Source: Chryseobacterium phosphatilyticum (lineage in GTDB: Bacteria; Bacteroidota; Bacteroidia; Flavobacteriales; Weeksellaceae). Taken from it: a DNA stretch of 64,000 bases. The DNA is taken from the NCBI RefSeq assembly GCF_002899825.2, contig NZ_PPED02000001.1:434001-498000 (forward strand), in the 5' to 3' direction. Of the stretch, positions 42,381-51,286 are shown piece by piece; positions within the stretch are counted from its first letter, which is position 1; each line of letters starts with the position of its first letter. Below the pieces are notes generated by a model that ran no database searches, had not been told where the DNA came from, and saw nothing but the letters and a program-made list of their open reading frames with translations. Position numbers and translations under genes: made by a program.

Positions 42381-43178
42381 ATGGAACGCAAAAATCAATA
42401 TGTTCTCATTACAGGCGCCACAAGTGGAATAGGATATGAACTCGCCAAGCAGTTTGCTAAAAATGGTTATGATTTAATTATAGTAGCCAGAGATCATGAA
42501 GAATTAAGCAAGAAAATGAGTGAATTCAAAGAATACGGAATTAATGTTATAAGTATTTCTAAAAATCTATTTCTTCAAGATGAAGTATATTCTCTTTATT
42601 CAGAGCTCAAAATGAATGCCATAAGCCCTGAAATACTGGTGAATGATGCGGGACAAGGTGTATACGGAAAGTTTCAGGATACAGATATTCATCGTGAGCT
42701 AGACATTATTAATCTAAATATCATCGCTGTTATCTTATTGACTAAACTGTTTATTAAGGACCGGTTGCCTAAAGGATCGGGAAAAATTTTGAATCTGGCT
42801 TCTGTGGCCGGTAAAGTTCCCGGTCCCTGGCATTCGGTATATCATGGCACAAAAGCCTTTGTATTATCATGGTCGGAAGCAATTCATGAAGAGCTGAAAG
42901 ATTCAGGAATCAGTGTGACAACACTTTTACCAGGTCTCACCAATACAGATTTTTTTAATAAAGCAGACATGAATGGGAGCAAACTCATTGAAGATAAAGA
43001 TGATCTGGCTTCACCGGAAGAAGTGGCTTTGGATGGCTATAATGCTTTAATGAATGGTGATGATACAATCATCTCAGGATTGAAAAATAAGCTTTCAGTA
43101 GCTATTTCTAACCTCGTTTCTGATAGTATGGTAGCCCAAAGAGTAGCTGAAATGCAAAAGCCGGTTACCGGAAAGTAA
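42381..43178 (+). CDS. Short-chain dehydrogenase/reductase (DltE/YqjQ-like)
   Basis: A 265-residue classical SDR. The cofactor loop TGATSGIGYELA and the N-A-G segment (VNDAGQGVYG, with D for N at one place) are present, and the catalytic Ser/Tyr/Lys set is in LASVAGKVPGPWHSVYHGTKAF (Tyr-x-x-x-Lys). Arg/His near the first strand end suggests NADP preference but is not decisive. The substrate is unknown. Seven bases separate it from cinA. SDRs of this type recur beside catalase and YciE genes in stress islands. Confidence 0.88.
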   Translation: MERKNQYVLITGATSGIGYELAKQFAKNGYDLIIVARDHEELSKKMSEFKEYGINVISISKNLFLQDEVYSLYSELKMNAISPEILVNDAGQGVYGKFQDTDIHRELDIINLNIIAVILLTKLFIKDRLPKGSGKILNLASVAGKVPGPWHSVYHGTKAFVLSWSEAIHEELKDSGISVTTLLPGLTNTDFFNKADMNGSKLIEDKDDLASPEEVALDGYNALMNGDDTIISGLKNKLSVAISNLVSDSMVAQRVAEMQKPVTGK

Positions 43179-43189
43179 ATGATAAAGAA

Positions 43190-43936
43190 ATGGGAAAGCT
43201 AAACAATAAATCAGTTTTGATTACCGGCGCCGACAGTGGAATTGGGAGGGCTGTGGCACTTCTTTTTGCCTTGGAAGGAGCTGATATTGCTATTATTTAT
43301 CATTCCAGTGAGGATGATGCTAAAAAGACAAAAAGTGAGATCGAGAATCTGGGTAGACAATGCATCATCTTTCGGGGTGATATTAATGATTATGAATTTT
43401 GTGAAGAAACTACCCGAAATGTAATTGCATCATTTGGGAAAATTGATATTCTGGTCAATAACGCTGCTGTTCAGTTTCCTGAAAAAAATATTGAAAAGCT
43501 TGATGAAGCTAATATCAGGAAAACATTCGATTCCAATATTGTTGGAATGATTTTATTAACAAAAGTTGTTTTTTATTACCTGAAAAAAGGAAGCTGTGTG
43601 ATTAATACGACGTCGGTTTCTGCTTATCAGGGGCATCCCGAGTTGCTGGATTATTCAGCAACTAAGGGTGCTATAGTATCTTTTACGCGGTCGCTGGCTG
43701 TTCAGGCCAAACCAAAGGGAATACGTATCAATACTGTAGCTCCTGGTCCTGTGATAACACCACTTACGAAAGAAACATTTGATGAAAAAGAAGAAAATCC
43801 GACAAAGCCTCCTTTGGAAAGAAATGCTACTCCGGAAGAGATTGCTTTTAGCTTTCTTTTTTTAGCGAGTGAAGATGCCGCTCAGATCACCGGTCAGGTC
43901 CTTCATCCTAATGGGGGAATAATTATAAACGGATAA
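43190..43936 (+). CDS. Short-chain dehydrogenase, YhdF/YdaD-like
   Basis: A 248-residue classical SDR of the general-stress type related to Bacillus YdaD/YhdF and E. coli YghA. The glycine loop is TGADSGIGRAVA, the NNAA motif is in ILVNNAAVQ, and the catalytic Tyr and Lys lie in YSATKGAIVS, followed by the IRINTVAPGPVITPL signature. It ends with the GQVLHPNGGIIING motif. The substrate is uncertain; relatives reduce aldehydes or oxidise sugars. It lies 11 bases after the previous SDR in the same run. Confidence 0.9.
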   Translation: MGKLNNKSVLITGADSGIGRAVALLFALEGADIAIIYHSSEDDAKKTKSEIENLGRQCIIFRGDINDYEFCEETTRNVIASFGKIDILVNNAAVQFPEKNIEKLDEANIRKTFDSNIVGMILLTKVVFYYLKKGSCVINTTSVSAYQGHPELLDYSATKGAIVSFTRSLAVQAKPKGIRINTVAPGPVITPLTKETFDEKEENPTKPPLERNATPEEIAFSFLFLASEDAAQITGQVLHPNGGIIING

Positions 43937-43954
43937 AATTCAAAAAACCAGGTC

Positions 43955-45478
43955 ATGTATAGAGACGGAGCAAGAAAAAGTATATGGCAAGATGAAATCA
44001 AACGATTTTCTACGGAAACAGATCTTAGCCAGTTATTTAGTGTAGCCATTGTAGGTGGTGGAATTACCGGTGTGTCAACTGCCTTGAAGCTTCAGGAATC
44101 AGGTGAAAAATGTATTATCCTTGAAGCAGCCAATATTGGTTTTGGAACAACCGGAGGTACTACGGCTCATCTCAATGATTTTTTTGACACTACTTTTACC
44201 AAGGCTATTCAGGATTTTGGATTAGAAAATGCAAAATTATATGCGGAATCCGGTAGAGATGCTATTGCAATCATTGAGGGGCACATTGATAAATATAAAA
44301 TAAGTTGTGATTATGCCAGAAAAGCAGCTTATCTCTTTGCTTTGGATGAGGAACAGGAAAAGAAATTAAAAAGTATTGCAGAGGGTGCTGCTAAAGTGGG
44401 ACATGAAATGACCTATGTAAATGAAATTCCTTTTCCTATGCCATTCAAAGAGGCGGTATGTATTCCGGGACAAGGATATTTTCATCCTGTAAAATATATT
44501 AAAGGTCTTTGTGAAGCTTTTATCAGGCTCGGAGGTGAAATAGAGGAAAATTGCCGTTGTGAAAGTCATGATGAAAACGAAGATCATGTCATTTTAAAAA
44601 CCTCAAAAGGGGAAATAAGAGCAAAACAGGTAATTTATGCTACTCATATTCCTCCAGGAATTAATGTTCTGCATTTTACCAACGCACCATACCGCAGTTA
44701 TGCTATTGCTTTTACCTTGAAAGATAATAAATATCCATGGGAGCTTGGCTATGACCTGAGCGATCCTTATCATTATTACAGGATTCAGGAATGTGATGGT
44801 GAAAATCTTTTGATTGCGGGTGGAGAAGACCATAAAACAGGGCATGCTGATGATACGGGAGAACATTTTTCAAAACTTGAAAATTACATCAGACAATATT
44901 TTGAGGTAGAAACAGTGCATTATAGCTGGTCCAGTCAATATTATGAGCCTGTGGACGGATTCCCTTACATTGGAAAACTTCCGGACAGTAAAGGAAAAAT
45001 TTGGGTAGCTACAGGTTTCAGAGGTAACGGAATGATATTTGGCACTCTCTCTTCTCAGATTCTTCATGATATGATTATTACTGGTAAAAGTAAATACCAG
45101 AATTTGTTTAATCCGACAAGAATAAAGCCGGTTGCAGGATTTTCAGATTTTGTAGAAGAAGCTTCCAGTGTTGTATTTGACTTTATAAAAGATAAAATTT
45201 TTGTCGATAAAATAGCTTCTTTCTCAGAAATTAAAAATGGAGAGGGAAAAGTGATTCGCTATGAATCGGAATCATACGCTCTCTACAAAGAAAATGACGG
45301 AACGCTGCACCTTTTAAAAAGCACTTGCCCGCATGCTGCCTGTGAAGTCCGGTGGAATAGTGCTGAACTAAGTTGGGACTGTCCTTGCCACGGTTCCCGA
45401 TTTAATGTAAATGGTAAAATGTTGACAGGTCCTGCCACTAAAGATTTACAAAAAGTATTTCCTTATCAGAAATACTAA
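43955..45478 (+). CDS. FAD-dependent oxidoreductase with C-terminal Rieske domain
   Basis: A 507-residue two-domain protein like Bacillus YhfW. Residues 25-400 form a DAO-type FAD domain, starting with VAIVGGGITGVSTALKLQ and containing TGFRGNGMIFG near the end. Residues about 425-505 form a Rieske [2Fe-2S] domain: CPHAACEVRW and DCPCHGSRFN give the C-x-H and C-x-x-H ligands plus the two disulfide cysteines. The reaction is unknown; the fusion would pass electrons between FAD and the cluster. It lies 18 bases after the SDR and 24 before DUF6766. Confidence 0.92.
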   Translation: MYRDGARKSIWQDEIKRFSTETDLSQLFSVAIVGGGITGVSTALKLQESGEKCIILEAANIGFGTTGGTTAHLNDFFDTTFTKAIQDFGLENAKLYAESGRDAIAIIEGHIDKYKISCDYARKAAYLFALDEEQEKKLKSIAEGAAKVGHEMTYVNEIPFPMPFKEAVCIPGQGYFHPVKYIKGLCEAFIRLGGEIEENCRCESHDENEDHVILKTSKGEIRAKQVIYATHIPPGINVLHFTNAPYRSYAIAFTLKDNKYPWELGYDLSDPYHYYRIQECDGENLLIAGGEDHKTGHADDTGEHFSKLENYIRQYFEVETVHYSWSSQYYEPVDGFPYIGKLPDSKGKIWVATGFRGNGMIFGTLSSQILHDMIITGKSKYQNLFNPTRIKPVAGFSDFVEEASSVVFDFIKDKIFVDKIASFSEIKNGEGKVIRYESESYALYKENDGTLHLLKSTCPHAACEVRWNSAELSWDCPCHGSRFNVNGKMLTGPATKDLQKVFPYQKY

Positions 45479-45502
45479 ATAACAAACATTAAATGTAGTT
45501 CT

Positions 45503-46159
45503 ATGTCCCGTACAGGTTTTTTCTATCGTAACAGTCTTAGTATTATTTTAATCACTTTAATGACGTGTTCTCTGGCTGGTCAGTTTCTGACAGGTTGGAA
45601 AACAGAAAATAAGGAACTTACAGAAAACGGACAGTCAGCTTTAAATTTCTATGAATATCTACATAGTGGGCATTTTATCCAAGCAACATTTGAAAATTGG
45701 GAAAGTGAATTTTTGCAAATGATGCTGTATGTCTTATTGACTATTTCTTTGAGACAAAAAGGTTCCAGTGAATCAAAATCCCTGACACAAAAAGAAGATG
45801 TTGACAAGGAACCCGTAGCACATTCAAAAGCACCATGGCCTGTTAAAAAAGGAGGATTATGGCTTAAAATTTATAAACATTCATTATCATTAGCTCTTGG
45901 TATTCTATTTCTGATCAGTTTTATATTGCATTTTTACGGTAGCCTGAAAGATTTTAATCAAGAGCAGGTTATGAAAAATGAATTACCTGTAACAGCTTTA
46001 CATTACCTTTCAGAATCAAGATTTTGGTTTGAATCTTTTCAGAACTGGCAGAGTGAATTCCTTGCTGTTGCCTGTCTGGTTCTATTATCAGTCTGGCTGC
46101 GGGAAAAAGGCTCTCCTCAATCAAAACCTGTAGATATGCCTCATGATGAAACGCCGTGA
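45503..46159 (+). CDS. DUF6766 membrane protein with internal duplication
   Basis: A 218-residue membrane protein with four helices. Two halves repeat the same plan: a helix, a short H-Y-L/Y-L-H segment, then N-W-E-S-E-F-L followed by a helix ending R-Q-K-G-S (first half) and N-W-Q-S-E-F-L with R-E-K-G-S (second half). This W-x-S-E-F signature and duplication fit DUF6766. A charged linker joins the halves. It is the last gene of the run, and its 3' end overlaps the convergent AraC gene by 19 bases. Function unknown; the family is common in stress loci. Confidence 0.8.
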   Translation: MSRTGFFYRNSLSIILITLMTCSLAGQFLTGWKTENKELTENGQSALNFYEYLHSGHFIQATFENWESEFLQMMLYVLLTISLRQKGSSESKSLTQKEDVDKEPVAHSKAPWPVKKGGLWLKIYKHSLSLALGILFLISFILHFYGSLKDFNQEQVMKNELPVTALHYLSESRFWFESFQNWQSEFLAVACLVLLSVWLREKGSPQSKPVDMPHDETP

Positions 46160-46944
46160 GACTTTCTCACAATTGGTTTTGTTTTCATGACCGCAAAATA
46201 AGATGAAGTAAACGCTGAAAGACTCTGATATCCTACTTTATAAGCGACTTCACTTAAAGTGAATTTTCTGGTATCTATAAGTTCAATACTTTTTAAGATT
46301 CTGGTTAGCTGATGGTATTTTTGTAGCGTAATTCCGGTTTCATTTTTAAAGGTTCTTTGAAGGCTTCTGACTGACATCTGAGCTTTCTCTGCTAAAGAAT
46401 CAATATCCATATTGTACTTAAAATTGGAATTGATATCCTGACATACTGGAATCAATCTGATATCTGATGGAACCGTAATTTCCAGCCCGTTGCTTTCCTT
46501 GCAAAAATTGGGTAGACTTTTCAGAATAGCTTTTAAAAAGAGATCCTGCTCTTCATTTTCAATCAGGGATTGGTTCCATTTGGAAGCATACAATAACATT
46601 TCTTTAAGAACAGAAGGAGCGGTAAATACCTGAACATTCCTGTAAAATTCGTCTTCGAAAACGGATTTAAATAAAAATACGGTAAGATTTACGGTCTGAG
46701 CTTCAGAAGTTATTTTATGAGCTTTTCCTGAAGGAATCCAGATTACATGATGCTGAGGAACCAGATATATTTTCTGATCAATATGAAAATACTGATAGCC
46801 TTCTTCTACAAAAGTAAGCTGGGCACGGTGGTGTACATGCTCATATTCGTCATGCTTCCAGTCTTTTTCGCACCATACATAGGCTTCTTTTTCTATAGTG
46901 TCTACAAACTGGCTTTTTGCTTTTTCAATCAGGCCACATTTCAT
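46141..46944 (-). CDS. AraC-family transcriptional regulator
   Basis: A 267-residue regulator. The N-terminal half is a cupin-like ligand domain (HHRAQLTFVEEGYQYFHID, with V-I-W-I-P-S-G-K-A-H). The C-terminal double helix-turn-helix has the first helix pair in SLAEKAQMSVRSLQRTFK and the second in LSEVAYKVGYQSLSAFTSSY. It is divergent (144 bases) from the secreted flavodoxin-RidA fusion, which is its likely target, and converges on the stress run with a 19-base overlap. The ligand is unknown. Confidence 0.92.
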   Translation of the reverse strand: MKCGLIEKAKSQFVDTIEKEAYVWCEKDWKHDEYEHVHHRAQLTFVEEGYQYFHIDQKIYLVPQHHVIWIPSGKAHKITSEAQTVNLTVFLFKSVFEDEFYRNVQVFTAPSVLKEMLLYASKWNQSLIENEEQDLFLKAILKSLPNFCKESNGLEITVPSDIRLIPVCQDINSNFKYNMDIDSLAEKAQMSVRSLQRTFKNETGITLQKYHQLTRILKSIELIDTRKFTLSEVAYKVGYQSLSAFTSSYFAVMKTKPIVRKSHGVSS

Positions 46945-47088
46945 ATTGTCGTTTTATATATGATTTTTGGCAAATTTAATAAAAACGCCAACATTAATTT
47001 TGCAATATCGATACAATGATTAAAAAATTAAAGTTTGTGTTGAATAAAAAGCAGCCTAAAATAAATATCAACTTATATCTTATTCAGA

Positions 47089-48225
47089 ATGAAAAAACTA
47101 TGTTCTTTTTTTATTTTAATTTTACTATTAAACAGTATCCATATCATGGCACAAAATAAAGCTAAAATATTGGTTCTGATCCATTCAGATAATGGGGGAA
47201 CCTATGAACTGGCTAAAGAAATAGCCAAAGGAATTGAAAGTGAAAATACTGCTATTCCTTACATCAAACTGGTAAAAGCATCTCAAAACCCTAACCTGAA
47301 AAATATTCCGGTAGCGACAGTAGATGAACTGACTGCTTATGATGGAATTGCTTTTGGCTCTCCAGTTTATTTTGGAAATATCAGCACCGGAATGAGTGAG
47401 TTTTTATCCAAAACCGTTCAGCTTTGGACCAATCACGCATTAGAAGGTATTCCTGCGACTGTTTTTATGTCGGCGGGGAGCGGAGCAGGAAAAGAACTGG
47501 CTCTTCAGGCATTCTGGAACAGTCTGGCAGTACATGGGATGGTTTTGGTTTCGAACGGAATCAGAGGGACCGAAGAACTGAATAAATCCATACCACAAGG
47601 GAATTCTGTATTGGGAATTACGAGTATGGCTTCTTTGAAGGATATTGAAAGACCTTCAAAAGGAGAAAGACATCTGGCCGAACTTCAGGGAAAAAACTTT
47701 GCAAAAGTAGCTTTTGCATTAAAGGATACCCATTCAAAAAAAGGGATGCCAATCGTAGAAAATCATCAGAATTTTAATGATATTTTAAAACAGAAAAATA
47801 TTATTCTTCCACAGGTTCCTAAACCCGCCGGAAATTATCAACCTTTTGTTCGTTCTGGAAATCTGGTATTTATTAATCAGGTTGCCTTGAAAGATGGAAA
47901 AATAGTACATCCCGGAAAACTGGGTGTTGATGTTAACGAGCAACAGGTAAAGGAGGCAACAAAAGTAACCATGCTGAATGTTATTTCCGTATTGAATGAA
48001 GCTGTAGGAGGTGACTTAAGTAAGGTAAAACAATGTGTACAGCTTACAGGAATTTTTAACACAAAGGATGATTATACGAAACATGCCGATCTCATGAATG
48101 TTGCTTCTGATCTGACGGTTGATGTTTTCGGAGACAAAGGAAAACATGCAAGAGGAACTCTGGGAGCCTCATCTATTCCTGTTAATTCTTCAGTAGAGAT
48201 TCAGGCTATTTTTGAAGTTGAATAA
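47089..48225 (+). CDS. Exported flavodoxin-RidA fusion protein
   Basis: A 378-residue protein joining two domains rarely found together. A signal peptide ends at Met-Ala-Gln near residue 22. Residues 24-205 are a flavodoxin/WrbA-like FMN domain (HSDNGGTYELAKEIAKGIE, AFGSPVYFGNISTGMSEFL, MSAGSGAGKE). Residues about 232-378 are a RidA/YjgF-family domain, with the conserved Arg in HARGTLGASSIPVNSSVEI, the residue RidA uses to hydrolyse imines. An exported FMN-binding domain and an exported RidA are both uncommon. The divergent AraC gene suggests induced expression. Function unknown; a redox step followed by imine clearance is a possible reading. Confidence 0.85.
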   Translation: MKKLCSFFILILLLNSIHIMAQNKAKILVLIHSDNGGTYELAKEIAKGIESENTAIPYIKLVKASQNPNLKNIPVATVDELTAYDGIAFGSPVYFGNISTGMSEFLSKTVQLWTNHALEGIPATVFMSAGSGAGKELALQAFWNSLAVHGMVLVSNGIRGTEELNKSIPQGNSVLGITSMASLKDIERPSKGERHLAELQGKNFAKVAFALKDTHSKKGMPIVENHQNFNDILKQKNIILPQVPKPAGNYQPFVRSGNLVFINQVALKDGKIVHPGKLGVDVNEQQVKEATKVTMLNVISVLNEAVGGDLSKVKQCVQLTGIFNTKDDYTKHADLMNVASDLTVDVFGDKGKHARGTLGASSIPVNSSVEIQAIFEVE

Positions 48226-48293
48226 GGTCTTTAGCCTCAGTTTTTTACCATTAATCAACGAATGATGCATTTATTTAGGCATTGAAAAATAAA

Positions 48294-48367
48294 ATCTCTC
48301 GCTGATTAAGGAGATTCCGCTGATTTCTTCAGCCAGTATCTGCTTTATCTGAAAATCAGCGGGAGAT
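48294..48367. repeat. Long inverted repeat between two convergent genes
   Basis: The arms ATCTCTCGCTGATT (48294-48307) and AATCAGCGGGAGAT (48354-48367) pair at 13 of 14 positions with a 46-base loop. The loop holds another copy of the GATTCCGCTGATTT word. It lies between convergent genes and may act as a bidirectional 3' structure; similar words are common between genes in Flavobacteriia (from memory). Confidence 0.5.
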
Positions 48368-48389
48368 CATATTGCGTTTTGAGATAAAA

Positions 48390-49820
48390 CTATCTATGGT
48401 TTTTAAAAACATCAGACATAATCTTTATACTCTGTTCCAGCTGTTCTTCAGAAAGTGCTCCATAGCTCAATCTGAAGCCATTAACAGCAGTCCTGCTATA
48501 CTGTCTCGGATGAATAACCTTTATATTTTTTTCCAGTAACGATGCTACTACTGTATCCCAATTCAATTTTACTTTGGGGACAATCCAAAAAGCCAATCCT
48601 CCTTCTGGCAATGTGAAATCTGCAGTTTCTTTCATATGTCTGTTCAAAAGGTCAAATACAAAATCTCTTTTATTCTTGTAGTGGACGGTTGCTTTTTTAA
48701 TGTGTTTCTTTACAGCTCCTTCCTTGATTAACTGGAGAACAGCCTGCTCCATGATCACATCTCCATGTACATCAATAATTTTTCTCAGACTTCCGATCTT
48801 TTTTAATAAATCTCTGTTCTTCGTAGCCAGATAGCCAATTCTTAAAGCCGGAGCTACGACCTTACTCAATGTTCCGATATAGACATAGTTATTGAGCTCC
48901 GGAAAGCTTGAAACAGGTAGGATAGGACGATATCCAAAATGAAATTCATTGTCATAATCATCTTCAATAATGGTAACATTATATTGATTGGATAATTCAA
49001 TAAGTTTTAGTCTCCTTGCTAAACTTAATGTGACTGTAGTTGGGTATTGTCTGTGTGGGGTAATGTATATTGCTTTAATATCCTGATGTTGGTTCAGCAG
49101 TTTTTCAATAGTTTCAGTCTCGATTCCGTCCTCATCTACAGATACGGGTAAGAGCTCGGCTCCTGCATATTCAAAAGCCTGCCAGGCGGGCTGATAACCA
49201 GGATCTTCGACAATCACTTTATCGCCTATGGTTAAAAGGCTTTGGGCGGTTAAAAACATACCCATTTGACTTCCACGGGTAATGGAAAGTTCGTTTTCAT
49301 CAATGCTCATTCCACGTTGATGATTCAGCATCCGGGCAATCATTTTTCTAAATTCCATATCGCCATGTTCATCTCCATAGCCCATCATCTGCCACTTGGC
49401 TTTGATACTGAAGATTTGCCGGTACGCTCTGGCCAGCTCTGTAACGGGAGCAATTTTACTATCCGGATGTCCATCATCAAAATTAATGAAAGTTCCATTG
49501 GTGTTTATAGATTCATGATTGGCATTGTCGGCTCTATTTATAGTTTTTTCATGCAGAGCCGGAAGTTTGTCCGATACAAAAATACCTTTCCGTTCTTTTG
49601 AAAGGACCCATTCTTCACTGATCAGAACCTGATACGCTTCTACAACGGTATTTCGATTGATTTTTAAAGTCATAGCCAGGTTTCTGCTACCGGGAAGAGC
49701 ATCTCCGGCTTTCAACCTGCCTGAACGGATATCAGCAATAATAGTGTCAGCAATCTGAAGATATACCGCTTTATTAAGCTTTTTATCAATTTCAATTTCT
49801 AATTTCCAAGGTCTTAACAT
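48390..49820 (-). CDS. MocR/PdxR-type regulator
   Basis: A 476-residue GntR-aminotransferase regulator. Winged helix at about 10-80 (LQIADTIIADIRSGRLKAGD, LAMTLKINRNTVVEAYQVL). Aminotransferase-like domain with EDPGYQPAWQAFEYAGAEL, the Asp of EDDYDNEF and the PLP lysine in YIGTLSKVVAPALRIGY. It belongs to the PdxR/GabR/TauR side of the MocR family. A CTGGACT-type inverted repeat fills the 101 bases to the divergent cupin operon, which is therefore its probable target, with PLP and an amino compound as the probable signal. Confidence 0.92.
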   Translation of the reverse strand: MLRPWKLEIEIDKKLNKAVYLQIADTIIADIRSGRLKAGDALPGSRNLAMTLKINRNTVVEAYQVLISEEWVLSKERKGIFVSDKLPALHEKTINRADNANHESINTNGTFINFDDGHPDSKIAPVTELARAYRQIFSIKAKWQMMGYGDEHGDMEFRKMIARMLNHQRGMSIDENELSITRGSQMGMFLTAQSLLTIGDKVIVEDPGYQPAWQAFEYAGAELLPVSVDEDGIETETIEKLLNQHQDIKAIYITPHRQYPTTVTLSLARRLKLIELSNQYNVTIIEDDYDNEFHFGYRPILPVSSFPELNNYVYIGTLSKVVAPALRIGYLATKNRDLLKKIGSLRKIIDVHGDVIMEQAVLQLIKEGAVKKHIKKATVHYKNKRDFVFDLLNRHMKETADFTLPEGGLAFWIVPKVKLNWDTVVASLLEKNIKVIHPRQYSRTAVNGFRLSYGALSEEQLEQSIKIMSDVFKNHR

Positions 49821-49821
49821 C

Positions 49822-49865
49822 TGGACTATTTATTTATGTAAAAACTGAGTCATTTAAACAGTCCA
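49822..49865. promoter_or_regulatory. MocR-type operator pair
   Basis: TGGACTATTTA (49822-49832) and TAAACAGTCCA (49855-49865) are an inverted pair matching at 10 of 11 positions, with centres 33 bases apart. The CTGGACT word is like the TauR/PdxR recognition sequence. The left half abuts the MocR start; the right half lies just before the cupin promoter. Confidence 0.6.
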
Positions 49866-49874
49866 AATATAAGG

Positions 49875-49882
49875 TAATTTTG
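49875..49882 (+). promoter_or_regulatory. -7 element of the cupin operon
   Basis: TAATTTTG fits TAnnTTTG; it lies 9 bases after the right MocR half-site, so a bound regulator would touch the -33 region. Confidence 0.5.
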
Positions 49883-49921
49883 TCTTGCAATTAAGCACAA
49901 AACCCTTAAAATTTTAAAATC

Positions 49922-50377
49922 ATGGACAAGAAACAATTCAGTTCTAAAGATTTTCACGAAACTTTTGCAAGACCAAAGTATGTAAAACCAAGCCATTTAC
50001 TTCATAAAAATGTTGAAAATGCCGGGGAGCACAATCAGTTTTCAACAGAAAGAAAGCATCCTGTTTTCTTTGTAGATCTTCCGAGTAAAAACGTAAGTAT
50101 GACAATTGGCGGATTATTGCCCGGGCAACAAACCAACAGACACCGCCACACCTATGAAACGGTATTATTTGTTATTGAAGGTAAAGGATGGACAGAAGTA
50201 GAAGATGAGAGAGTATATTGGGAAGCCGGAGATGCTGTTTATATTCCGTCATGGGCATGGCATAAGCATCAGAATCTTAGTGACACAGAGCCTGCAAAAT
50301 ATATTGCTTGTGAGAATGCTCCGCAACTACAGAATTTAGGAGTTGCATTGAGAGAAGAAGAAGGGAGAGACCTTTAA
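49922..50377 (+). CDS. Cupin-domain protein
   Basis: A 151-residue single-domain cupin. The two motifs are NRHRHTYETVLFVIEGKGW (motif 1, metal-binding His, His and Glu) and DAVYIPSWAWHKHQN (motif 2, His). The metal site therefore looks complete, so it may be a dioxygenase, isomerase or binding protein. No signal peptide. First gene of a three-gene operon with a DHDPS-family enzyme (18-base gap) and a small thioredoxin-like protein; together they suggest a small catabolic route under the MocR regulator. Confidence 0.85.
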   Translation: MDKKQFSSKDFHETFARPKYVKPSHLLHKNVENAGEHNQFSTERKHPVFFVDLPSKNVSMTIGGLLPGQQTNRHRHTYETVLFVIEGKGWTEVEDERVYWEAGDAVYIPSWAWHKHQNLSDTEPAKYIACENAPQLQNLGVALREEEGRDL

Positions 50378-50395
50378 TTTTAAATCGAATTACCT

Positions 50396-51280
50396 ATGAA
50401 AAATGTTCCGTTTAAAGGGATTATTGCATATCCCATTACTCCGTTTGATGAAAATGAAAAAATAGATATTCCGCTTTTCAAACATCTTGTAGAACGATTG
50501 ATTCTTTCGGGAAATCATGGAATTGCGCCATTGGGAAGCACAGGGGTGATGCCTTACCTGTCTGATGAAGAGAAAGAAGCTGTCACTGAAGCTACCATCC
50601 AGCAGGTAGAAGGCAGAATCCCAACACTGGTAGGGGTATCAAATCTTACCACAGAAAAAACGATTCATCACGCCCGATTTGCAGAGAAAGCAGGGGCTGA
50701 TGCGGTCATGATTATTCCAATGAGCTATTGGAAGCTGACTGATGATGAGATTGTTGCTCATTACGATGCGGTAGCACAAAAAATTTCTATTCCCATTATG
50801 GCCTATAACAATCCGGCTACCAGTGGGGTAGATATGTCACCTGCCCTGTTAAAAAGATTGTTGGAGATCCCCAATGTAACGATGATCAAGGAAAGTTCAG
50901 GAGATGTTCAGAGAATGCATTATTTAAGAAGAGAACTGGGAGAAGACGTGGCGTTTTACAATGGTTCCAATCCTTTAGCTTTGGCTGCTTTTTCAGCCGG
51001 GGCAAGAGGGTGGTGTACGGCTGCTCCGAATCTTATTCCAGAGCTTAATATTAAGCTATATCAGGCAGTTGAAACGGGTGATCTTGAAAAAGCCAAAGAT
51101 ATTTTCTACCAGCAATTTGATCTTTTAAAATTTATTGTTAATAAGGGATTGCCGAGGGCTATCAAGGCGGGGCTTAGCATTATTGGAGAAAATGGAGGGA
51201 ATTTAAGGAGTCCCTTAAAGCCTCTTCAGGAGGCAGAAACAGAAGAATTAAAAAAAATCATTACAACATTAATTAATTAA
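50396..51280 (+). CDS. DHDPS-family aldolase or dehydratase
   Basis: A 294-residue N-acetylneuraminate lyase/DHDPS superfamily protein. The Schiff-base Lys165 is in MIKESSGD, Tyr137 in MAYNNPATSG, and the pyruvate-binding loop reads GSTGVMPYLSDEE, where true DapA has G-T-T-G-E. A distant Arg typical of DapA is not evident, so it is unlikely to be the lysine-pathway enzyme. It may cleave or dehydrate a 2-keto acid. Differs clearly from the second family member here (60783), with which it shares only the general fold. Confidence 0.87.
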   Translation: MKNVPFKGIIAYPITPFDENEKIDIPLFKHLVERLILSGNHGIAPLGSTGVMPYLSDEEKEAVTEATIQQVEGRIPTLVGVSNLTTEKTIHHARFAEKAGADAVMIIPMSYWKLTDDEIVAHYDAVAQKISIPIMAYNNPATSGVDMSPALLKRLLEIPNVTMIKESSGDVQRMHYLRRELGEDVAFYNGSNPLALAAFSAGARGWCTAAPNLIPELNIKLYQAVETGDLEKAKDIFYQQFDLLKFIVNKGLPRAIKAGLSIIGENGGNLRSPLKPLQEAETEELKKIITTLIN

Positions 51281-51286
51281 ATTATC

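Noticed and set aside
48294..48367. Insertion-sequence end
   Set aside because: The long inverted repeat has no transposase or target-site duplication and fits a shared 3' structure of convergent genes.
50396..51280. Assignment as DapA of lysine synthesis
   Set aside because: The loop reads G-S-T-G-V instead of G-T-T-G-E, and the operon has a cupin and MocR regulator instead of lysine genes.
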